NCBI GenBank assembly: GCA_023398295.1
Contig: JAEWSL010000025.1
Location: 1-12,532, forward strand
Source of the DNA: Elusimicrobiota bacterium
GTDB lineage: Bacteria > Elusimicrobiota > Elusimicrobia > Elusimicrobiales > Elusimicrobiaceae
Direction of reading: 5' to 3'
DNA: 12,532 bases
Every line of letters starts with the position of its first letter. Positions within the stretch are counted from its first letter, which is position 1. Below the pieces are notes generated by a model. The model saw only the letters and a list, made by a program, of their open reading frames with translations, was not told the origin of the DNA and made no database searches. The translations under genes and the position numbers were made by a program. Of the stretch, positions 1-7,182 are shown piece after piece.

Positions 1-41
1 TCAATAAGAACCCCGCCGAGGTCAAAAATAATAGTTTTCAT
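1..41 (-). CDS. HAD-superfamily hydrolase, N-terminal fragment (cut by window edge)
   Basis: Only the first 13 full codons are present, reading MKTIIFDLGGVLI followed by the start of an Asp or Glu codon. The hydrophobic beta strand followed by DLGGVL is the form of HAD motif I seen in subfamily IA phosphatases, where the first Asp (residue 7) is the phosphate-accepting nucleophile. The substrate cannot be told from this fragment. It is co-oriented with the secreted-protein gene and msrA upstream, with a 52-base gap that holds a short hairpin. No clear Shine-Dalgarno sequence is visible before this ATG. The assignment to the superfamily is fairly secure for such a short piece; anything finer is not possible. 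Confidence 0.6.
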   Translation of the reverse strand, partial: MKTIIFDLGGVLI

Positions 42-71
42 AAATATATTTTAACAAATATGCAAAGCCAA

Positions 72-89
72 GCCAAAGGCGGCTTTGGC
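72..89 (-). other. Short GC-rich hairpin between two co-oriented genes
   Basis: A 7-base perfect inverted repeat (GCCAAAG / CTTTGGC, 4-base loop) lies just after the stop codon of the 204-residue gene. On the minus strand it is followed by mixed sequence without an uninterrupted T run, so it is a poor intrinsic terminator. It may be a weak attenuator or a messenger 3'-end stabiliser between this gene and the HAD gene. Confidence 0.35.
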
Positions 90-93
90 GGTA

Positions 94-708
94 TTAGTTC
101 TTATATAAAGGAGGCCAAGACAGCAGCGCCAGCTTATTGTACCATGAAAGCTGGGTTTTTTCGTCCATAAGGTATTTCATAAAAAATTCTGTTGTTTCTT
201 TTGTTATCGGCGTTTTTGAGCCCGGGGTTACGGAAAAAGATTCTTTTGCCACAAACTGCAAGGCCTCAATAATTCCCTTTTTGCCCTTGCGGAAGATAAA
301 TACATTAAACTCAATTTTTTTCCCGTCCTGTATTACAAAGATAATTCCGGCGCGTTTGTCTTTTTTACCCGCGGCGATTACCTTCAATGCCATGCCTTTG
401 CTCTGCGTTACGGTTTGGGCAACTTTGTTCGCGTATTGTGTGGGAGTTGAGGCGTTTTTATATTCCCAGACAGCGACGAGATTTTTGTAATCATAGAAAG
501 TTTGGTTCGGCGGCAGATACTCATTTACGGCGGATACCTGGTTGCTTTCCGCCGACTGCAGGGTATAGACTGTCCCGTCAAAAGTTACTGTTTTTATAAG
601 GTCCGTCTTGACGTCCTGGGCTATGCGTTTTGCCGCTTCCTGCGCACAAAGCGCGCAGGGCAGGACGGCAAAAGAAAGCGTGAAAAATAAGAATAATATT
701 TTTTTCAT
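94..708 (-). CDS. Secreted protein of unknown function, 204 aa
   Basis: I do not recognise this family with confidence. The N-terminus is a clear Sec signal peptide: MKK, a hydrophobic stretch over residues 4-20, then a likely signal peptidase I site after residue 22 (ALCA/Q). There is no convincing lipobox, so it is probably soluble in the periplasm. The mature part is mixed alpha/beta, basic in the middle (residues 113-119 and 140-144 are Lys/Arg rich), and has no further membrane segment. A stretch at residues 62-83 (NEYLPPNQT...LVAVWEY) looks like a conserved block of a small uncharacterised secreted family, but this is an impression only. The start is supported by AGAGGA five to six bases before the ATG. 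It lies 20 bases downstream of msrA on the same strand, so the two are probably co-transcribed, which may point to an envelope-stress or oxidative-stress setting. Confidence 0.8.
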   Translation of the reverse strand: MKKILFLFFTLSFAVLPCALCAQEAAKRIAQDVKTDLIKTVTFDGTVYTLQSAESNQVSAVNEYLPPNQTFYDYKNLVAVWEYKNASTPTQYANKVAQTVTQSKGMALKVIAAGKKDKRAGIIFVIQDGKKIEFNVFIFRKGKKGIIEALQFVAKESFSVTPGSKTPITKETTEFFMKYLMDEKTQLSWYNKLALLSWPPLYKN

Positions 709-728
709 AAGAGTCCTCTTTGTTTTTT

Positions 729-1259
729 TTACAGACCTAGCTTTTCTTTACATTCCAACATTTTGGACGGGGATATATGGCAGTAGCCGCCCGGATTTTT
801 TATAAGATAATCCTGATGATACTCCTCTGCCTTAAAGAAGTTTGAAAGGGGTTCAATTTGCACCATAAACCTGCCGTATTTTTTTCTCTCTTCGTTTGCG
901 ATCTTATCAATTGCGGGCTTATCTGCGACGTCTGCATAATAAATGCCCGTCTGATACTGCGGGCCTTCGTCGTGCCCCTGGCGGTTTGCCACCGTTACGT
1001 CGGTTACAAAAAAATAAGCTTTAAGAAGATTTGCCAGCGGGATTATTTGGGGGTTATAGTCCACCTTTACTGTTTCTTTATAGCCCGTTTGCCCCTGTTT
1101 TACAAGTTCGTAAACGGGTTTTAGCGAGGACTTGCCGTTTGCATAGCCTACCGTCGTGCTTACGACGCCCTTTAGGCTTTGCATAAGTTTTTGCATTCCC
1201 CAGAAACAGCCGCCGGCAAAATAGATTGTTTTTATGTTTTTATTTTCGCTCATTAACAT
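729..1259 (-). CDS. msrA: Peptide-methionine (S)-S-oxide reductase MsrA
   Basis: This enzyme reduces methionine-S-sulfoxide in proteins (and free) back to methionine, with thioredoxin as usual electron donor. The active-site motif GCFWG is at residues 17-21, with catalytic Cys18. The family blocks GVVSTTVGYANG (31-42), DEGPQYQTGIYY (97-108) and EEYHQDY (145-151) follow. Two C-terminal cysteines (160, in GGYCH, and 170) are candidates for resolving or recycling the disulfide. There is no MsrB domain, although the GYCH ending resembles the junction in fused MsrAB proteins. No signal peptide is seen, so it is cytoplasmic. The length (176 aa) is normal. Two start codons are possible, at 1259 (MLMSEN) and 1253 (MSEN); neither has a strong Shine-Dalgarno sequence, so the shorter 174-residue form is equally likely. 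It heads the minus-strand unit that continues into the secreted-protein gene. Confidence 0.95.
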   Translation of the reverse strand: MLMSENKNIKTIYFAGGCFWGMQKLMQSLKGVVSTTVGYANGKSSLKPVYELVKQGQTGYKETVKVDYNPQIIPLANLLKAYFFVTDVTVANRQGHDEGPQYQTGIYYADVADKPAIDKIANEERKKYGRFMVQIEPLSNFFKAEEYHQDYLIKNPGGYCHISPSKMLECKEKLGL

Positions 1260-1325
1260 CTATTTTAATAATTATTTTTGCAAAAGGAAAGCAGCCGTCT
1301 TAAAGGAAATGGGACGCGCGCATTT

Positions 1326-1334
1326 TGCTATAAT
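1326..1334 (+). promoter_or_regulatory. Extended -10 promoter for the SMR-like gene
   Basis: TGCTATAAT is a perfect extended -10 element (TGn + TATAAT), about 27 bases before the ATG at 1362, with no obvious -35 box. The same kind of element precedes ugd and, on the other strand, arnB. A start-proximal GGGGA serves as the ribosome site. Confidence 0.6.
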
Positions 1335-1361
1335 AATCTTATCTTATAAAGCGGGGATTTT

Positions 1362-1733
1362 ATGGATAAAATAGGGATATTGATGCTTGTTTGCTCTTCT
1401 GTAACAAACGCGCTTGCAAACAGTTTTTTGAAGATGGCTTTCGTCGGCCGCACCGAAATATTTTCTAACGGTCTTACGGCGGGGCTTATAAAGATTTTTA
1501 CAAATCCTTACGCTCTTTTGGGCGCGGCGCTTTTTGGCGTTTCATTTGTGTTCTTCGGCAATGCTTTGGCGCGCGTTAATTTATCTTTGGGATATCCGTT
1601 TATGTCGGGGCTGGCGTTTTTGCTGATATTTGCAAGTTCGCTTTTGTTCTTTAAGGAAACTATAAATATCTGGGGCGTAGTCGGCGTATTTAGCATACTC
1701 TTCGGCATTATTTTAATAAGCGTCAAAAGTTAG
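1362..1733 (+). CDS. SMR/EamA-type four-helix membrane protein, possible ArnE/ArnF-like flippase subunit
   Basis: A 123-residue hydrophobic protein with four predicted membrane helices (about 4-24, 49-70, 74-97 and 101-120). The helix 3 start LGYPFMSGL (76-84) and the final helix VVGVFSILFGIILIS match the small-multidrug-resistance/drug-metabolite-transporter fold, the fold of ArnE and ArnF, which flip undecaprenyl-phosphate-L-Ara4N across the inner membrane. Helix 1 has no membrane-embedded acidic residue in the place of the essential Glu14 of EmrE, which argues against proton-coupled drug export and favours a lipid-carrier role. Its length fits E. coli ArnE (111 aa) and ArnF (128 aa). It is transcribed toward arnD, with only four bases between the two stop codons, so it is next to the arn operon but not part of that transcript. 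No second SMR partner is in the window. The fold is well supported; the ArnE/F role is inferred from context. Confidence 0.8.
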   Translation: MDKIGILMLVCSSVTNALANSFLKMAFVGRTEIFSNGLTAGLIKIFTNPYALLGAALFGVSFVFFGNALARVNLSLGYPFMSGLAFLLIFASSLLFFKETINIWGVVGVFSILFGIILISVKS

Positions 1734-1737
1734 AATA

Positions 1738-2634
1738 TTATCTTTGCACGGCCACTTTGCCGGCCCTGCCTTCCAAATATCCGCCGTAAACTTCGCAGAC
1801 GGGCGCCTCTGAAATAAGCGCTCTTACTTCTTGCATAGGCGCTATCTTATAGCCTTTTTCAAGCGAGCCTTTTATTATGGCTTCAAACTGTTTTAATTTG
1901 CCCCTACCTTCCATTTCCGCGTGTACGGTAATTACGTTTAGGCCTTCTTTAAGCTGCTCAAGATAATAGGCGGCAACGTTATCGTCGTTTATTCCGTTTG
2001 CGCCGAAAATTTCGTCCATAGTGGGCAGGGTGGAGGGTATCTCAAGCGTCTTAAACTCTTTTGCGCCAAGCGCGGGGTAGTGCGGGCTTTTGCCGCGCAC
2101 ATTGCTGCAGTAGTCAAAATTAAACTCGTCTAGAACGCTTAGAGCGTTTTGCGTCAGCTGCCAGCCCGGGGCGGCAAAAGCCTGCGGCCTTCGGCCGCAA
2201 ATTTGCTCAAAGAGAGCGCAGGCCTTTTGCAAGTCAGCGCGGATTTCTTCTTTTGAAAGCGCGGGCAGCTTATCTTGCCACTTTACGTGATCCCAGGCGT
2301 GCAGGCCGCACTCAAAGCCCTGATCAAAGGTGTCTTTTAGGATATTCTCACGGCCTTTTACTATATTGGGCGCGTGCAGAAGCGTGCCGTACATCATTGT
2401 CTTAAGCCCGTAGGTTGAGGGGGCTTTTGTGCGCAGCATTTTTGTTATAAAACCTTTGCGGAAAATTCTAAAAATCGCTTTGCCGGAATTATCCGGCCCC
2501 ATAGAAAAATAAAAACTTGCCTTAACGCCGCAGGCGTTTAGAACATTGCGCATTGCGCTTACGCCCTCAAGATAACCCTGAAGGGTGTCCACGTCTATTT
2601 TTACGGCCAGAATATTTTGTTTATTTTTTAGCAT
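1738..2634 (-). CDS. arnD: ArnD: 4-deoxy-4-formamido-L-arabinose-phosphoundecaprenol deformylase
   Basis: This polysaccharide-deacetylase (NodB-fold) enzyme removes the formyl group from undecaprenyl-phosphate-L-Ara4FN. With the start at 2634 it has 298 residues (E. coli ArnD has 296). NodB motif 1 is KIDVDT (12-17, Asp14 and Asp16), motif 2 is LHAWDH (111-116, with metal-ligand His112 and His116), and a late catalytic-type His238 sits in VHAEMEG. ArnD-specific blocks include FYFSMGPDNSGK (41-52), AAPGW (154-158), NVRG (178-181) and IPSTLPTMDEI (199-209). The frame is open 65 codons further upstream, but that stretch lies inside arnT and resembles nothing in the family; the ATG at 2634, preceded by GGAAGG, is the natural start. 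It overlaps the end of arnT by 14 bases, suggesting translational coupling. Last gene of the operon; its stop is four bases from that of the convergent SMR gene, with no terminator visible. Confidence 0.95.
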   Translation of the reverse strand: MLKNKQNILAVKIDVDTLQGYLEGVSAMRNVLNACGVKASFYFSMGPDNSGKAIFRIFRKGFITKMLRTKAPSTYGLKTMMYGTLLHAPNIVKGRENILKDTFDQGFECGLHAWDHVKWQDKLPALSKEEIRADLQKACALFEQICGRRPQAFAAPGWQLTQNALSVLDEFNFDYCSNVRGKSPHYPALGAKEFKTLEIPSTLPTMDEIFGANGINDDNVAAYYLEQLKEGLNVITVHAEMEGRGKLKQFEAIIKGSLEKGYKIAPMQEVRALISEAPVCEVYGGYLEGRAGKVAVQR

Positions 2635-4261
2635 AAACGCTGAGCCTTCCCGTTTTGACGATAAAATTTGTCTTATCCTTAAACTTAAAATCATTAGGGT
2701 TTCTGAAGATAAAATAAGTTTTGCCTTGGCCTTCGCGGGAGGGGCTTTCAATAAGACGTTCAAGCCCATCGTTGTCCAAAAACCAAACGTCCGCATCGTG
2801 CGCTTTGTTTTTGCCGAACTCAAGTTCACCTACCGAGTTAACAAGTTTTACGCGTCTTTTTGTATAAAAAGGAATATCCTGGAAAAATTTGCCCGCCAAA
2901 ACAATTTCGTCATTCTCCGCCAGACACGGCATACTTTGCAAAAGATATTTTGACGAGCGCATTTGGGAAATTGTCTTAAAAGCGGGTTTTGCAAACAGCG
3001 CAAATAAAAACGCAAAAGCGCAAAGATACGTAAGAAGAAGTTTGGTCTTTTTAAGCGCGCGGCCGCTTGCCGCTGCAAACAGGCAGCAAATTGCGCACAG
3101 GCTGAGCACAACCGGTTTATAGGGGCTTATATCGTTTAGTGTTTTAGACGGCAGCAGGTTAAAATAAATCAGTAAAACAGCCGCAAGCAAAGCGGCCGCA
3201 AATAGGCAGTAAAACAGCCAGAGGCATATTATTTTTTTGCCGCCGTTTTCTTTTAGGTCAAAAATATTTCTGGCCAAAATTATTGCCGTTGGCGGAAAAC
3301 AGGGTATTATATAAGGCGCAAGCTTTGAACTTGAGGCCGAAAAAAACAGCAGTATAACAAACACCCAAAGCGAGAGGAAGATATTATTTTCTTTTCTGCA
3401 AAACCAGTTTTTAAGCGAGGTGAAAATAAAAGGCGTCCACACCATAACGCCGCCTATGAAAACGGGGATAAAGAACCAAAAGGGCTCGTAGCGGTCGTGC
3501 AGCGTGGTGGCGTAGCGCAAAAAATGCTCCTGTATAAAAAAGAAATAAAAGAAGTCGGGATTTTTTTTGCACATTAAGTAAAACGGCGGGACAGAAATAA
3601 TAAAAAACGTTAAAATAGCCGGGCTTAAAAAAAGTTTTTTAAGTATGTCCCAGCGTCTTGTAAATATCATAAACCAAAAAATCACGCCGGCGGGCAGCAC
3701 AATGCCTATAAGCCCTTTGCTTAAAGTGCCCAGCGCCAGGGCGGCGTAGAAAACGTAGAGCCAAAGTTTTTTATTATCCTTAAAATAAAGATAAAAACTG
3801 ACTAGCGAAAGCGTGATGTAAAACGACACCGTCATATCAATTATATTGATGCGCGAGATTGCAAAATAAAGCGCGCCCGTGCCCAAAATAAACGCGCTTA
3901 AATTTGCGGTGTCTTCGTCGTACATTCTGCGGGCCAAGAGCCATGTCATAAAAACGCCCAGAAGGCCAAGAAGGCAGGGCCAAAAGCGCGCGGCAAACTC
4001 GTTATAGCCAAGCGTTGCAAAGGCAAGGGCCGTCTGCCAGTAATGCAGAGGGGGCTTTTCAAAATAGAGGACGTAATTTAGCGTCGGCGTGAAAAAATCG
4101 CCGCTTTCAAGCATTTCGCGCGGGATTTCGGAGTAGCGGCCTTCGTCAATATTTATAAGGCCGTAGCTGCCCAATCCCCAGAAATATAAAAGAAACAGAG
4201 CGGCGAAAAGAAAATACTTAAAGTTTTTTTTGTCGCTTATTATCTTTTTTAATTTTCCCAT
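2621..4261 (-). CDS. arnT: ArnT: undecaprenyl phosphate-L-Ara4N transferase to lipid A
   Basis: This integral inner-membrane GT-C glycosyltransferase moves L-Ara4N from undecaprenyl phosphate to lipid A phosphate on the periplasmic face. It has 546 residues (E. coli ArnT has 550): many hydrophobic helices over about residues 15-430, then a soluble periplasmic C-terminal domain (about 440-546). The first periplasmic loop carries INIDEGRYSEIPREML (36-51), equivalent to the catalytic-loop DE.RY.EI.REML of ArnT, with Asp39; YFEKPP (66-71, Glu68) matches the conserved YFEKP motif. Later PDFFYFFFIQEHFLRY and FFSASSSKLAPYIIPCFPP match ArnT positions PDFWHYFFWVEH and FFS..K.K.PTYIL. Related PMT-family enzymes could use other sugars, but the operon context settles ArnT. 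AAGGA lies about ten bases before the ATG, and the gap to the upstream gene is only 12 bases. Confidence 0.93.
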   Translation of the reverse strand: MGKLKKIISDKKNFKYFLFAALFLLYFWGLGSYGLINIDEGRYSEIPREMLESGDFFTPTLNYVLYFEKPPLHYWQTALAFATLGYNEFAARFWPCLLGLLGVFMTWLLARRMYDEDTANLSAFILGTGALYFAISRINIIDMTVSFYITLSLVSFYLYFKDNKKLWLYVFYAALALGTLSKGLIGIVLPAGVIFWFMIFTRRWDILKKLFLSPAILTFFIISVPPFYLMCKKNPDFFYFFFIQEHFLRYATTLHDRYEPFWFFIPVFIGGVMVWTPFIFTSLKNWFCRKENNIFLSLWVFVILLFFSASSSKLAPYIIPCFPPTAIILARNIFDLKENGGKKIICLWLFYCLFAAALLAAVLLIYFNLLPSKTLNDISPYKPVVLSLCAICCLFAAASGRALKKTKLLLTYLCAFAFLFALFAKPAFKTISQMRSSKYLLQSMPCLAENDEIVLAGKFFQDIPFYTKRRVKLVNSVGELEFGKNKAHDADVWFLDNDGLERLIESPSREGQGKTYFIFRNPNDFKFKDKTNFIVKTGRLSVYAKK

Positions 4262-4273
4262 TGCGCGTTGTCC

Positions 4274-5305
4274 TTATTTTATTTTTCCTTTTTTATAGTC
4301 GCTCAGATACGCGCTTAAAGTCTTGCGTATCATTTCTTTAAGGGAAGTTTTTGGCTGCCAGCCCAAAATAGTCTGCATCTTTTCTATGCTGGGCCTGCGG
4401 TCCTGGGCGTCCTGATAAGTTTTGCCGTAGTATTGCTCGGAAGGCTGTTCTATTATCTGCGCCTTATCTGCCAGGGGTTTATACTGCTTAAATTCTTTCA
4501 TCACGTCTACAATAGTGTGCGCAAGCTCTTTTATGGAATAGTGGTTTTCAGGGTTGCCGATATTAAAAATCTGCCCGTTTGTTTTTTTGCCGTCGTCTGA
4601 GATAATGCTCATGAGGCCGTCAAGGGCGTCGTCAATATAGGTAAAGCTGCGCATCTGCGCGCCGCCGTTTACAAGCACAAGCGGCCTTTCGGTTATGACG
4701 TCGTAGAACATTTGCGTTATGCTGCGTGCGCTGCGTTCTTTTGCCTCCGCAAAAGTATCAAGACGCGGGCCCACCCAGTTAAACGGGCGGAACAAAGTGT
4801 ACTTTAAGCCGCGCTCCTGCCCGTAGGCGGTAATAACGCGGTCCATCATCTGCTTGCTGCAGCTGTATATCCAGCGCATTTTATTTATGGGGCCAAGCAT
4901 TAAAGGGGACTCGTCTTCTTTTAAGATTTTATCGGGGCTCATTGCGTAAACTTCCGACGTGGAGGGGAAAAGCACCCTCTTGCCGTGCTTAACGCACATC
5001 TTGACGACTTTTAGGTTTTGCTCAAAGTCAAGCTCAAAAGTCCAAACGGGATTTTTAATGTAGTACATCGGCTTTGCCACGCCGACCAACGGCAAAACTA
5101 CGTCGCATGCTTGCACCTGTTTTTGAAGCCAGCGGTCAGCCTTAAAGATATCGCCTTTTTTGAAGGTAAGGTTGGGGTGTTTTAAGCGTTTTAGATTGTT
5201 TTTTACGCGGTCAAAGGCGACAACTTTCCAGTCGGTGGTATTTAAGATGCGCTCCACCAGATGGGAGCCTATAAAACCGTCTGCGCCCAGTATTAATATT
5301 TTCAT
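4274..5305 (-). CDS. arnA: UDP-glucuronate oxidative decarboxylase, stand-alone counterpart of ArnA C-terminal domain
   Basis: This NAD-dependent short-chain dehydrogenase converts UDP-glucuronate to UDP-4-keto-pentose with loss of CO2, the first committed step of L-Ara4N synthesis. The Rossmann motif GADGFIG is at residues 7-13. Catalytic residues align with E. coli ArnA: Thr116-Ser117-Glu118 in FPSTSEVY, Tyr147 and Lys151 in YSCSK, and Arg303 in QDRRPS (the counterpart of ArnA Arg619, a mark of this decarboxylase rather than of plain epimerases). Other ArnA blocks are RPFNWVGPRLD (173-183), FTYIDDALDGL and FNIGNPEN. It has 343 residues, matching just the C-terminal half of the 660-residue enterobacterial fusion. 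AAAAGGAG, located in the last codons of the formyltransferase gene, serves as ribosome site; the gap is five bases. UDP-xylose synthase is an alternative activity, but the ArnA resemblance is much closer. Confidence 0.93.
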   Translation of the reverse strand: MKILILGADGFIGSHLVERILNTTDWKVVAFDRVKNNLKRLKHPNLTFKKGDIFKADRWLQKQVQACDVVLPLVGVAKPMYYIKNPVWTFELDFEQNLKVVKMCVKHGKRVLFPSTSEVYAMSPDKILKEDESPLMLGPINKMRWIYSCSKQMMDRVITAYGQERGLKYTLFRPFNWVGPRLDTFAEAKERSARSITQMFYDVITERPLVLVNGGAQMRSFTYIDDALDGLMSIISDDGKKTNGQIFNIGNPENHYSIKELAHTIVDVMKEFKQYKPLADKAQIIEQPSEQYYGKTYQDAQDRRPSIEKMQTILGWQPKTSLKEMIRKTLSAYLSDYKKGKIK

Positions 5306-5310
5306 AATTA

Positions 5311-6207
5311 TTATTCTCCTTTTAATTGTCCCTTAAGATTTTCTTTTGGCATATCCGTTTCAAAATCTTCTATCGTCAAGTCTTTACCCGCCGTTGCGAC
5401 AATAAGCGGATTTTGGCTTATTATTGCGCCGCAGGGCGCGTTTGTTTTTGTTTTAAGAGGCATAGTCTTCCATATAATAATTTTTTTGCCGTCTAAAAAA
5501 GTAAATGCTCCCGGGAAAGGGCGCGTTACCGCGCGCACTAAATTATAAATTGTAGTTTCGTCCCAACGCCAGTCAATCAGGCCGTCTTGGGGCGTCCTCC
5601 TGCCGAAATACGCGCCCGCGCTTAAATCCTGTTTGACGGATTTTATTTTGCCCTGCTCAATCTTGCCGTAAGAGCGCTTTATTATGCGCACTGCCGCCGC
5701 GCTTAATTTTTGTGTCAGGCTAAAAGCGTCGTCTTCAAAGGCAATGGGCACAATTTCCTGGTCGGCGATATCGCCCGCGTCGGCGCGCGCCACCATATAG
5801 TGAAGGGTTGCGCCGGTTTCCTTCTCGCCTTTTACCAGCGCCCAGTTTATCGGCGCGCGCCCGCGGTATTTTGGCAAAAGCGAGCCGTGCATATTAAACG
5901 CGCCGCGCGGCGCGCTTTCAAGCGCCGCGTTTGGCAGAAGCGAGCGGTAATAAACCGATAAAATTATATCGGGCGCAATTTTTTTTATGCGCATAATTTC
6001 GGCCTCGTCTATTTTTTCGGGAGTAAAGACGGGGATATTATTTTTAAGAGCAATTTGTTTGACGGAGGCAAACCAGTTTTCCTTAGGGTTATCTTCGTAG
6101 GTATAGACGGCGGCTATATTTGCTTTGAGGCGCAAAAGCTCCTCAAAGACCTGCGCTCCCGTCATACTGTAAGCAAAAAGCAGCAGTTTAGGCCTTGTCA
6201 TTTGCAT
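5311..6207 (-). CDS. arnA: UDP-L-Ara4N formyltransferase, stand-alone counterpart of ArnA N-terminal domain
   Basis: This enzyme uses N10-formyltetrahydrofolate to formylate the 4-amine of UDP-L-Ara4N, which drives the otherwise unfavourable transaminase step forward. With the start at 6207 it has 298 residues, covering the formyl-transferase N domain (about 5-180) and C domain (about 195-285). Catalytic residues are Asn105 and His107 in FNMHGSLLPKYRGRAP and Asp143 in ARADAGDI, as in E. coli ArnA (Asn102, His104, Asp140). The motif FGRRTPQDGLIDW matches ArnA FGRRTPDDS. The reading frame is open ten codons further upstream, but those codons lie inside arnC. The ATG at 6207 has CGGAAT seven bases ahead; an ATG at 6201 is also possible. 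The gene overlaps the end of arnC by 14-20 bases. It ends exactly at the domain boundary, with a normal stop codon followed by the decarboxylase gene. Confidence 0.93.
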   Translation of the reverse strand: MQMTRPKLLLFAYSMTGAQVFEELLRLKANIAAVYTYEDNPKENWFASVKQIALKNNIPVFTPEKIDEAEIMRIKKIAPDIILSVYYRSLLPNAALESAPRGAFNMHGSLLPKYRGRAPINWALVKGEKETGATLHYMVARADAGDIADQEIVPIAFEDDAFSLTQKLSAAAVRIIKRSYGKIEQGKIKSVKQDLSAGAYFGRRTPQDGLIDWRWDETTIYNLVRAVTRPFPGAFTFLDGKKIIIWKTMPLKTKTNAPCGAIISQNPLIVATAGKDLTIEDFETDMPKENLKGQLKGE

Positions 6208-7135
6208 TATCAATTCCGTATAAATTTTTGATGACAAATTTGGGGCGTTTTCTTATTTCCTTAAAGAGCCTGCCTATATATTCGCCCGTTATCCCGACGG
6301 AGCTTATCAGCACCCCTATTAAAAAGAACAGCGCGGCAAACAGGGTAAACATACCTTCGGCCTCGGGGCCTATTATCAGGCGGCGCAGCAGCAGGAAGGC
6401 GGCAAACATCACGCTTAAGGCCGAAACGGCCATGCCGAAAATCGTTATAAATTGCAGCGGTATTAGAGAAAAGCTTGTCATCAAATCAAAGTTAAGCGAG
6501 ATTAGTTTGAAAAGACTGTATTTTGAAACGCCTTTCTCGCGCTTGTTGTGTGATATCAAAATCTCAGTCGGGTTTACGGCAAATTTCTGGGCGAAAGCGG
6601 GGATAAATGTGGTAGCCTCCTCGCTTTTTGCGATGATGTCGGTAATGCGCCTGTCGTAAGCGCGCAGCATGCAGCCGTAATCGTGGATATTAAGGCCGGT
6701 TATTTTGTTTGTCACAATATTGACTATTTTAGAGGCAAACCTTCTGAAAAACGGATCGTCCCTGTGCGCGCGTATAGTGCCGACCACGTCGTATCCCTCC
6801 TCAAATTTCTTAAGCATGGGGGCGATTTCTTCGGGCGGGTTTTGCAGGTCTGCGTCCATGGTGGCCACGATGTCGCCTGTTGCTTTTGAAAATCCCGCCA
6901 CTATTGCCATATGCTGGCCGAAGTTGCCGTTAAAGTCAATTATTTTTACGAGCTCGGGGCGTTTTGCGCGCATATCTTCAAGAAGTTTAAGAGAGTTATC
7001 AGCGCTGCCGTCGTTTATAAATATTACTTCGTAGGGGCGGTTTAATTTATCAAGGGCGCAGAACGTTCTCTTAAAAAGCGCGGGGAGGCTTTGCTCCTCG
7101 TTATAAACGGGTATTACGAGCGTTAATTTTTTCAT
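6188..7135 (-). CDS. arnC: ArnC: undecaprenyl-phosphate 4-deoxy-4-formamido-L-arabinose transferase
   Basis: This family-2 glycosyltransferase transfers L-Ara4FN from UDP to undecaprenyl phosphate on the cytoplasmic face of the inner membrane. It has 315 residues (E. coli ArnC has 322). Motifs: VIPVYNEEQSLPAL (7-20), INDGSADNS (40-48), NFGQHMAIVAGFS (71-83), the metal-binding DADLQNPPEEI (94-104), and the ArnC block HDYGCMLRAY (151-160). Two C-terminal membrane helices (about 225-250 and 261-283) anchor it, followed by GEYIGRLFKEIRKRP. The close relatives GtrB and dolichyl-phosphate mannose synthase share the fold; the YGCMLRAY block and the operon favour ArnC. A good ribosome site (AGAGG, about eight bases before ATG) lies in the 47-base gap after arnB, the longest gap within the operon. 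Confidence 0.93.
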   Translation of the reverse strand: MKKLTLVIPVYNEEQSLPALFKRTFCALDKLNRPYEVIFINDGSADNSLKLLEDMRAKRPELVKIIDFNGNFGQHMAIVAGFSKATGDIVATMDADLQNPPEEIAPMLKKFEEGYDVVGTIRAHRDDPFFRRFASKIVNIVTNKITGLNIHDYGCMLRAYDRRITDIIAKSEEATTFIPAFAQKFAVNPTEILISHNKREKGVSKYSLFKLISLNFDLMTSFSLIPLQFITIFGMAVSALSVMFAAFLLLRRLIIGPEAEGMFTLFAALFFLIGVLISSVGITGEYIGRLFKEIRKRPKFVIKNLYGIDNANDKA

Positions 7136-7182
7136 TAAAATTGCCTCTTTTTGGCCTTGGCTTTTAAGCTTTTGGCCGGGGA

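Noticed and set aside
2635..2829. A 65-codon N-terminal extension of ArnD, open in frame from 2829
   Set aside because: It lies inside arnT, matches nothing in the ArnD family, and the start at 2634 gives the usual length (298 aa) with a ribosome site.
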